In this document: positions 1 through 4,625 of the stretch, in pieces | Numbering within the stretch: position 1 is the stretch's first letter | How the letters are laid out: each line of letters begins with the position of its first letter | Assembly (NCBI GenBank): GCA_030706105.1 | Contig: JAUZPC010000233.1 | Span: 1-5,174, forward strand | Source: Bacteroidota bacterium | Lineage (GTDB): Bacteria; Bacteroidota; Ignavibacteria; Ignavibacteriales; Ignavibacteriaceae | Length of the DNA: 5,174 nucleotides | Direction: 5' to 3' | The notes under the pieces: generated by a model | What the model saw: only the letters and a program-made list of their open reading frames with translations | The model's database searches: none | Told to the model about the DNA's origin: nothing | Made by a program: the position numbers and the translations under genes

Positions 1-258
1 AAACAGTTCAACAAAGGGGATAGAAGAAATTAAATCGAGCCAATGAGTTCTAATAAATTTCTTTTTGTTATTACTTCTTGATAGGAAATAGAAATAATCA
101 CCTAAGAAGATAAAACAAATGAAAGCATCAATTCTATCATAAATAAGCAGATGCTCAGGTGAAACAGGAATTATCAATTCATAAAAAAATTGAACCAATA
201 CATATAGAGATAATATTAGTATTACTATTGGCCAGTATTTATTGTTTGTCTCAGACAT
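1..258 (-). CDS. Voltage-sensor-type ion channel, N-terminal fragment (C-terminus beyond the left edge)
   Basis: I read this partial gene by hand; it is open from the ATG at 258 to the window edge, giving 86 codons. An in-frame TGA two codons upstream (262-264) makes this ATG the first possible start. There is no clear Shine-Dalgarno site. The protein starts MSETNNKYWPIVILILSLYV. It shows a first hydrophobic segment at about residues 9-31, a second at about 43-59 (IDAFICFIFLGDYFYFL), a basic stretch (RSNNKKKFIRTHW) and then WLDLISSIPFVELF. The order S1, S2 with a conserved F..D, a basic loop and W-x-DLISSIP resembles the voltage-sensor part (S1-S3) of bacterial six-helix potassium or cation channels. 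The S4 arginine helix, pore loop and selectivity filter lie outside the window, so ion selectivity cannot be judged. It is probably an inner-membrane channel; another multi-helix membrane protein is possible. Confidence 0.68.
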   Translation of the reverse strand, partial: MSETNNKYWPIVILILSLYVLVQFFYELIIPVSPEHLLIYDRIDAFICFIFLGDYFYFLSRSNNKKKFIRTHWLDLISSIPFVELF

Positions 259-285
259 TATTCAACATTATTGTTTAATAGTAAA

Positions 286-291
286 ATTATA
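286..291 (-). promoter_or_regulatory. Candidate -10 box for the ion channel gene
   Basis: On the minus strand this reads TATAAT, a perfect -10 hexamer. It would start transcription about 20 bases before the ATG at 258. The best -35-like sequence, TTGTAA at 313-318, is 21 bases away, which is too far for a standard sigma-70 promoter. The region is very AT-rich, so chance is a real possibility. Confidence 0.28.
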
Positions 292-362
292 AACTCTCGA
301 TTAACTTAACTTTTACAACATCATACTACTATTGAAAATATGTTACTTGTACGAGCTTATTC

Positions 363-408
363 CTCCTCTGAAGGGGGAGTGCTGAATGAGATGGAGATAG
401 TTTCTCCA
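363..408. repeat. Double-hairpin intergenic element, possibly a dispersed repeat
   Basis: Two hairpins lie side by side in an island much richer in G and C than its surroundings. The first pairs CTCCTC (363-368) with GGGGAG (374-379) using one T-G pair, around a TGAAG loop. The second pairs TGGAGA (392-397) with TCTCCA (403-408) around a TAGTT loop. A CCTCC...GAAGGGGGAG unit resembles dispersed intergenic repeats often seen in Bacteroidota genomes. Only one copy is visible here, so calling it a repeat is an inference. Neither hairpin is followed by a run of T on either strand, so they do not look like terminators. Confidence 0.35.
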
Positions 409-538
409 AGGGGTATCTTATGGGTGTCTGATTATTTAACTATTCTTTTTATCAATTAAATTCCTTCATCAAAGCGCTGCATAACAGAGAATAAGCATAT
501 TCAAATATTACCGTCACATCTGCTGCCCTAAATAATAT

Positions 539-553
539 GGCAAATAATTTGCC
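539..553. promoter_or_regulatory. Perfect inverted repeat GGCAAAT-A-ATTTGCC
   Basis: Seven bases repeat exactly in inverted form around a single central A. A hairpin with a one-base loop is unfavourable, so this looks more like a site for a dimeric DNA-binding protein than an RNA structure. It is about 280 bases upstream of both the minus-strand channel start and the plus-strand stub start, far from either, so no target gene can be named. No known operator consensus is recognised. Confidence 0.3.
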
Positions 554-838
554 GATACAAAGTAAATTCCACTTAACATATAATAAAATATAAATAAAAC
601 ATAACAAAATCAATAAAAAGTGAAAATATTTCGTGCATCAATAATATTATCTGATTCTTAGTTTGATGATTTAGCTATTTATGCTTAATTTATTATAAGA
701 AAATATTTTTATTATTAATACGGTGTCAGGGTTATATTTATATCCATTTATTTAGAATAAAGGTAAAAAAATAATAAATATTTCTAATTGGGAATCGCCT
801 AATTGAGTCGTTATAAAATTTTTCCAGAAGGTTAATTA

Positions 839-942
839 ATGAAAAAAGCTCTTAAAATCTTATTGTTGTCGTTATGTCTTGTTTCTTTTTTATATCCGCG
901 CAATCAATTCAAATAATACTTTCAACTATTAAAAACTATTAA
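839..942 (+). pseudogene. Signal-peptide stub of a lost or frameshifted secreted protein
   Basis: The only plus-strand coding-like start in the window. ATG at 839 opens MKKALKILLLSLCLVSFL, a textbook signal peptide start with two lysines followed by a leucine-rich core. An AGAAGG sequence at 826-831 is a plausible ribosome binding site. In the frame as written, the protein ends after 25 residues at TAA 914-916 (YPRNQFK). If one base is gained or lost in the T run at 886-891, the frame continues as FISAQSIQIILSTIKNY and ends at TAA 940-942. ISAQ|S is a typical Bacteroidota signal-peptidase cleavage site, which suggests this shifted frame was the original one. Nothing mature follows, so it is probably the remnant of a deleted secreted protein. 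A genuine tiny secreted peptide or a sequencing error cannot be excluded. Confidence 0.45.
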
Positions 943-945
943 AAA
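926..945. repeat. Short tandem repeat, two copies of CTATTAAAAA
   Basis: CTATTAAAAA occurs twice back to back (926-935 and 936-945), at the point where the signal-peptide stub ends. It could mark slippage or a deletion junction. The low complexity of the sequence makes chance plausible. Confidence 0.4.
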
Positions 946-995
946 AAAGCAAACAATTTAACTGGAAAATTATTCCTGATAACCTGTACAAATTA

Positions 996-1508
996 TTATT
1001 TACAATATTTCTGCATCAGCTCATAGGCTTTTTCATTACCAAGCTCTTTAGCTTTATTCCAGTCAAAACAGGACCCGTCTTTGTCATTTAACAAATATTT
1101 GCTGATTCCCCGGCTGAAATAAGCTGCAGCATAACCGGGATTATTTTCAATAGCTTTGCTAAAGTCGGCTATAGCGCCTTCATAGTCCTGTAATTTAAAT
1201 TTTGCAATTCCACGGTTGTAATATGGGGTGTCAAGGTTTTTTTTGAAATTAATAATAATTACACGGGTAAAGTCATTTATGGCTTCTTTGTAATTTTCCA
1301 AAGCCCCGTTGGCATTTCCTCTTTTAAAATATGCTTCGGCATGGTACGGCTCAATTCTGATTGCTTTATTGTAATCCTCTATCGCCCCTTTGTAATCGCC
1401 TGAGTTATATTTATCATCACCCTGCTTCAAATAATCTTTTGCAGTCTGACAATAAGCCGCAGTACTCAATAATATTAATAAAGCAAACAGGATAAAAGAT
1501 TTCTTCAT
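996..1508 (-). CDS. Exported tetratricopeptide repeat (TPR) protein
   Basis: A 170-residue protein. Residues 1-20 (MKKSFILFALLILLSTAAYC) form a Sec signal peptide with likely cleavage just before QTAKD. Cys20 is not in a good lipobox context (AAYC), so a lipoprotein is unlikely. About four TPR units follow, at roughly 23-56, 57-90, 95-128 and 129-162. Recognisable TPR positions include GDYKGAIEDYNKAIRIEP and LQDYEGAIADFSKAIENNP. The tail DKDGSCFDWNKAKELG...KYC is a common ending of Bacteroidota TPR proteins, with two cysteines that could pair. TPR arrays bind partner proteins; no enzymatic residues are seen, and the partner is unknown. It should act in the periplasm or beyond. AAAGG lies just upstream of the start as a fair ribosome binding site, and TATATTTA at 1531-1538 could be a -7/-10 element. 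No clear terminator follows. It stands alone, 236 bases from the next gene. Confidence 0.88.
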   Translation of the reverse strand: MKKSFILFALLILLSTAAYCQTAKDYLKQGDDKYNSGDYKGAIEDYNKAIRIEPYHAEAYFKRGNANGALENYKEAINDFTRVIIINFKKNLDTPYYNRGIAKFKLQDYEGAIADFSKAIENNPGYAAAYFSRGISKYLLNDKDGSCFDWNKAKELGNEKAYELMQKYCK

Positions 1509-1695
1509 TATTTTGCACCTTTCTCAGGGCTAAATATACAAAAAAATTGGTAAATTTATTTGTGCTTGTGGGAATAATTTGCAAACATTTATTGAGCGCC
1601 TATATTATCAGTGAATGCCTATTGGGCATCAGTATTGTCCTCTTTTATTTTGATCATTCTGATAGTGTACTGAAATTAAACCACCTAATTATTAA

Positions 1696-1723
1696 AAAAG
1701 CCTTTGATCTCTCAAAGGCTTTT
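1696..1723 (-). terminator. Rho-independent terminator after the SnoaL-like gene
   Basis: AAAAGCCTTTGA (1696-1707) pairs perfectly over 12 bases with TCAAAGGCTTTT (1712-1723) around a TCTC loop. On the minus strand the stem is followed by a T-rich run (TTTTTTAATAATT). It lies 21 bases after the stop of the gene at 1745-2197. The plus-strand side is also T-rich, so it may work in both directions. Confidence 0.82.
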
Positions 1724-1744
1724 AGTGTTTTATTTACTTTTATT

Positions 1745-2197
1745 TTAATGATGTACTGCTTCCGGCATTTCAACGCCAATTTGTTTTAATAAGCCGGTCA
1801 GGCCGCCTCCGGTAACTTGTTCCAGATGCAGGGTTGTAATCTTTTTATCTTTAATCGTAACTCTAATAGGTTCTTCAGGCATCTTAATAGATTTATTTGT
1901 AGCAGTAATATTATGAAGTCCCGGTATCGGAGCAGGCATTTCTTTAGTATGTGTTCCGGTTAGCCTTACTTTTAAATCAACAACGTTATTCTTGTCTTTC
2001 CCAATCTTATAATTGAATCTGAAATCGGGCATACCTTTATTAAATGCCCTATGTAAGCCTAGGAATTCATTTGCTCCCAAAGGATCAGGAGCTACACCTG
2101 TTACTTTGAAATCTCTGGCAAGATAAGTCTCTGCTTTTGTAAAATCGTTTCTCTCAATAGCCTGCAAAAAATCCTCAACAATCCTCGTGTTTTCCAT
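1745..2197 (-). CDS. SnoaL-like / NTF2-fold protein
   Basis: A 150-residue soluble protein with no signal peptide or membrane segment, so probably cytoplasmic. The helical start (NTRIVEDFLQAIERNDFTKAE), then YLARDFKVTG, FLGLHRAFNKGMPDFRFNY, DLKVRLTGTHTKEMP and a final strand around ITTLHLEQVTGG follow the order seen in SnoaL-like polyketide cyclase or ester cyclase-like members of the NTF2 superfamily. HRAF...PDFRF and the TGTHT turn are the most typical parts. In characterised relatives the cone-shaped fold holds a small hydrophobic ligand, but most members have no known reaction, and none is claimed here. The length is normal for the family. The start is supported by AAGGA nine bases before the ATG. 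It has its own terminator downstream, so it is probably transcribed alone. No polyketide genes are nearby. Confidence 0.8.
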   Translation of the reverse strand: MENTRIVEDFLQAIERNDFTKAETYLARDFKVTGVAPDPLGANEFLGLHRAFNKGMPDFRFNYKIGKDKNNVVDLKVRLTGTHTKEMPAPIPGLHNITATNKSIKMPEEPIRVTIKDKKITTLHLEQVTGGGLTGLLKQIGVEMPEAVHH

Positions 2198-2199
2198 AT

Positions 2200-2247
2200 T
2201 TACAATTCCTTATAATATCAAAAAATTATTACAATTAATTACAATTC
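2200..2247 (-). promoter_or_regulatory. Three AATTGTAA repeats upstream of the SnoaL-like gene
   Basis: TTACAATT occurs at 2200-2207, 2229-2236 and 2239-2246 (AATTGTAA on the coding strand). The two distal copies belong to a near-perfect ten-base tandem repeat (2228-2237 and 2238-2247). They lie within 50 bases of the start codon, where promoter and operator sites are expected. No -35/-10 pair with normal spacing is convincing. In such AT-rich DNA the repetition could be chance. Confidence 0.25.
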
Positions 2248-2442
2248 ATTAACATTATCAATCTAATAGAATGGAGGTCTTATATCTATATTTCTAATCA
2301 CAATTATATCAGGTTAAACTCCCCTACGAACCCACAACAAAGCAATATGATTAAAAAACCATCTATTCTTGGGTAAGAACTAAGGCGCTAAAACTTTCAG
2401 CAATAATCAGAAATACAAAAAACTTTACATCTTGACATAAAA

Positions 2443-2476
2443 AAGCTCTGCAATCATATAGATGACGGCAGAGCTT
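2443..2476 (-). terminator. Rho-independent terminator after the T9SS cargo gene
   Basis: AAGCTCTGC (2443-2451) pairs perfectly with GCAGAGCTT (2468-2476). Inside, TCAT (2454-2457) pairs with ATGA (2462-2465) around an ATAG loop, leaving a two-by-two internal loop. On the minus strand the stem runs into TTTTTT and then ATG. It lies 47 bases past the stop at 2523 and fits as the end of that transcript. Confidence 0.82.
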
Positions 2477-2522
2477 AATTTTAATACAAACGAATTAACA
2501 GTATTTACTTGTTAATTCTCAA

Positions 2523-4307
2523 TTAACGAAGCAGAGTCATTTTTTTAGTCTGTACAAAATTACCTGTTTTTACAGTATAAAAATAAACGCCGGAGCTTAA
2601 ATTCTGAGCGTTAAAATTATATGTGTAATTTCCGGCTTCTTTGTGTTCGTTTATCAATGAAGCAACTTCCTTACCTAAAATATTATATACTTTAAGCGTA
2701 ACCATACCTGGAGCAGCTACAGAGAATTTTATCTGTGTGCTTGGGTTGAATGGATTAGGGTAATTTTGGCTTAAACTATAATTAAAGTTTTTGCTAAAAT
2801 CTACTGCGGTTTCACTTGAGTAATTTACTGAACCGTCAAAATCTATTTGCTTTAATCTGTATGAATAACTTCCGTTACTTATAGATGCATCTGCAAATGA
2901 ATAATTACGCTTTTCTGTGGTGGTTCCGTTGCCTGCAACAAATCCTAATTTCTGCCAGTTTGCGCCTTCTGCTTTTCTTTCTATTTCAAAACCACTGTTA
3001 TTTTTTTCTGTTGCCGTGCTCCAGTTTAATATAACTGAGTTATTATTTACAGATGCAGTAAATGAAGAAAGTTCAACAGGTACTATTGGGAAAGTAAAAA
3101 TTACCGGACCGAGAGCACTGTTGTCAACAAAATGGAAAATCCTTGCTTCAATTGAATCAAGACTAGTAGTATTCCAGAAATTGTTTTGTGCATAAATTGT
3201 ATCTACGGTGTTGTTATAAAGGTCAATACCGTAAGTAGTAGCATTTGTATTATTTACAAAAATATTCTTTCCGTTGTCACTTGTATCGGCATTAGCAATA
3301 TTACCAAGATTTGGTTTAGCTCTGTTCTGAATTGTAACACCCCATAAATTCCATCTTATAAGGTTGCCGGTAATAATAGTGTTTTGCTGGCTTGTAGCGC
3401 TGCCTCCGCCAATTGCTATACCGCTGCCGCCTAATGTCGGGCTGTTTTGTATATTATTGCTGTCAATTTGGTTATAACTGATTAAAGCATTAATATTTGA
3501 ACCGCCGCTTATTGTTATTCCGTAACGGTTATTTTTAATAACATTTCCGGTAATTACAGCGTGAAGATCACCTATTGGGAGGAAACCGATTCCACCGCAA
3601 TTAGTAGATGCTCTGAGTATTTTGTTATTTAAAATTTTAATTGTATCGGTTCCTGAAGATCCCATGTTTATTTGTGGGGTATTATAGTTAGTTACGTCGT
3701 TCCCCTGAAACAAACAACCGATTATTTTAGGGGCATTACTAATATTTGCCCCGCCTGTAATACCACCTCTGTTATTATTTAAAAATTGGCAATTGGTGAT
3801 AGTTGAGTTAGACCTGAATAAGGTAATAGCTCCTGAGCCGAATGAAGTTGATGCGTTGTTATTTAGATATTGGAAAATGCAACTGTCTATTGTTATGCTG
3901 CAATCTGAAATTCTCAACGAAACACCATATTCCAATGTTAATTTCCTTAACAGGGTTGTGCTGCTTGTATCAACACGTACACCGTAAAATCCGGTGGTAA
4001 TGTCTTGAGCAGTGAACTTAACTCCCGTAGGTGGGTTTATAATTAAAGTTCCTCTTGCAATAAGAAATGTATTTAGAGCAAACTTTACTGTAGCATCTGA
4101 TGTAATGTAAAGTGTGTCCGGGTAGCTTATTTTAATTGTATCATTTACAAAGTAAATTCCACCGCTGAATGTTACATCGCCGCCGGAATTTGCCACTAAG
4201 TCGCTCAAACTCCATTTAACACCCGTGCCGGGGGTTGTATAATTATCTGCATATGTTGCAGATATCAAAAGTAACGTAAATAGAAATAATTGTATGATTT
4301 TTTTCAT
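2523..4307 (-). CDS. Secreted right-handed beta-helix protein with T9SS type A sorting domain
   Basis: A 594-residue cargo protein of the type IX secretion system. Residues 1-20 (MKKIIQLFLFTLLLISATYA) are a Sec signal peptide, cleaved before DNYTT. Residues of about 45-395 form a right-handed parallel beta-helix. Repeated turns can be seen, such as ITNCQFLNNN, IIGCLFQGND, ILNNKILRAS, ITGNVIKNNRYGITISGG and ITGNLIRWNLWGVTIQN, ending near AQNNFWN. Residues of about 408-505 are a beta-sandwich linker beginning PVELSSFTASV. Residues of about 508-594 are the sorting domain, with NYPNPFNPSTQIKFSV, VYNILGKEVASL, SSGVYFYTV and the final KKMTLLR. T9SS substrates cross the outer membrane and are released or attached to the cell surface, usually after the tail is removed. 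The helix may bind or cut polysaccharide, but no lyase catalytic set is evident. An ATG 12 bases upstream is followed by a stop, so 4307 is the start. There is no Shine-Dalgarno site. Other T9SS genes are not in the window. Confidence 0.92.
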   Translation of the reverse strand: MKKIIQLFLFTLLLISATYADNYTTPGTGVKWSLSDLVANSGGDVTFSGGIYFVNDTIKISYPDTLYITSDATVKFALNTFLIARGTLIINPPTGVKFTAQDITTGFYGVRVDTSSTTLLRKLTLEYGVSLRISDCSITIDSCIFQYLNNNASTSFGSGAITLFRSNSTITNCQFLNNNRGGITGGANISNAPKIIGCLFQGNDVTNYNTPQINMGSSGTDTIKILNNKILRASTNCGGIGFLPIGDLHAVITGNVIKNNRYGITISGGSNINALISYNQIDSNNIQNSPTLGGSGIAIGGGSATSQQNTIITGNLIRWNLWGVTIQNRAKPNLGNIANADTSDNGKNIFVNNTNATTYGIDLYNNTVDTIYAQNNFWNTTSLDSIEARIFHFVDNSALGPVIFTFPIVPVELSSFTASVNNNSVILNWSTATEKNNSGFEIERKAEGANWQKLGFVAGNGTTTEKRNYSFADASISNGSYSYRLKQIDFDGSVNYSSETAVDFSKNFNYSLSQNYPNPFNPSTQIKFSVAAPGMVTLKVYNILGKEVASLINEHKEAGNYTYNFNAQNLSSGVYFYTVKTGNFVQTKKMTLLR

Positions 4308-4336
4308 TTATAATACCATTTATTTGTTTTGTAAAA

Positions 4337-4350
4337 CCCCATAATCGGGG
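4337..4350 (-). promoter_or_regulatory. Leader hairpin upstream of the T9SS cargo gene
   Basis: On the minus strand CCCC-GATTAT-GGGG can form a four-pair GC stem, followed by TTTT, about 30 bases before the start codon. It would lie inside the mRNA leader if the promoter at 4375-4403 is used. It could be a weak attenuator or a stabilising hairpin; the stem is short, so the function is uncertain. Confidence 0.3.
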
Positions 4351-4374
4351 GATAATTTGAAAAATTAACAACAA

Positions 4375-4403
4375 ATAATATACTTATTAACTTTGTTTGT
4401 CAA
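4375..4403 (-). promoter_or_regulatory. Candidate sigma-70-type promoter for the T9SS cargo gene
   Basis: On the minus strand TTGACA (4398-4403) is a perfect -35 box, separated by exactly 17 bases from TATTAT (4375-4380), a five-out-of-six match to the -10 box. Transcription would begin near 4368 and give a leader of about 60 bases. Many Bacteroidota use a different promoter pattern (TTTG and TAnnTTTG), which I do not see here. Confidence 0.5.
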
Positions 4404-4573
4404 CATATAAATTATAGCAAAATACTATTAATAAATCATTGTTCTGCCGCATGATTTATAGGGTAGTGTAACTGCAAGTAGAATAATCACTTATCGAGCT
4501 ATCAATTTCTACTGTCAAGTCCCCATGTTTACTAAACTCTTTATTATGATATTATTTATCTGTCATTCAGCTT

Positions 4574-4601
4574 AAAAAAAAGTTAAAAATGTACTTTTTA
4601 A
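4574..4601 (-). terminator. Weak candidate terminator after the beta-lactamase gene
   Basis: TTAAAAA (4583-4589) can pair with TTTTTAA (4595-4601) around a five-base loop. On the minus strand this is followed by C and eight T (4574-4581). The position, 25 bases after the stop at 4626, fits a terminator. The stem is all A-T and thus weak. Confidence 0.35.
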
Positions 4602-4625
4602 TACATTAAATAATTATTAAAAATA

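Larger units (their letters stand above)
259..838. other. 580-base AT-rich intergenic region without a convincing gene
   Basis: No reading frame here looks like a recognisable protein. The region holds a candidate -10 box for the ion channel gene, a relatively GC-rich double hairpin (363-408), a perfect palindrome (539-553) and a 17-base stretch (556-572) also found inside the T9SS gene. Positions 573-780 are extremely AT-rich and featureless to the eye. At 788-817 there is a weak plus-strand promoter-like pair (TTGGGA, 18 bases, TATAAA) before the signal-peptide stub at 839. Confidence 0.6.
2198..2522. other. 325-base intergenic region, SnoaL-like gene to T9SS gene
   Basis: It holds the AATTGTAA repeats next to the SnoaL-like start and the terminator of the T9SS gene (2443-2476). 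Between these, at about 2280-2440, I see no gene remnant and no clear RNA structure. TATAAT occurs on the minus strand at 2303-2308, but without a matching -35 box. Confidence 0.6.
4308..4625. other. 318-base intergenic region, T9SS gene to beta-lactamase
   Basis: The left part holds the leader hairpin and promoter of the T9SS gene. The right part holds a weak hairpin with a T run that could end the beta-lactamase transcript. The middle (about 4440-4560) is less AT-rich. It has a 31-codon minus-strand frame (4459-4551) with no ATG, which I do not call a gene. Confidence 0.6.

Noticed and set aside
340..459. Plus-strand 39-codon frame starting ATG at 340 (MLLVRAYSSSEGGVLNEM...)
   Set aside because: It has no ribosome binding site and its codons fall across the double hairpin; the RNA or DNA structure explains the region better than a protein.
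1615..1629. Small inverted repeat ATGCC-TATTG-GGCAT
   Set aside because: A five-pair stem without a T run or clear position relative to a gene; too weak to annotate.
1547..1789. Plus-strand 80-codon frame with hydrophobic stretches
   Set aside because: It begins with TTG, has no ribosome binding site, runs through the strong terminator hairpin at 1696-1723 and overlaps the 3' end of the SnoaL-like gene. It is a by-product of AT-rich sequence.
2325..2340. Possible tRNA-like GGTTCGTAG on the minus strand
   Set aside because: No matching acceptor, D or anticodon stems can be found around it.
2917..3195. Plus-strand 92-codon frame
   Set aside because: It lies entirely inside the T9SS gene on the opposite strand, resembles no family and is explained by that gene's codon pattern.
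3793..3987. Plus-strand 64-codon frame
   Set aside because: It is antisense to the beta-helix repeats of the T9SS gene and has no recognisable domain or start signal.
4459..4551. Minus-strand 31-codon open frame containing KEFSKHGDLTVEID
   Set aside because: It looks mildly protein-like but has no ATG, has stops on both sides and matches no family I recognise. It could be a relic, but that cannot be supported.
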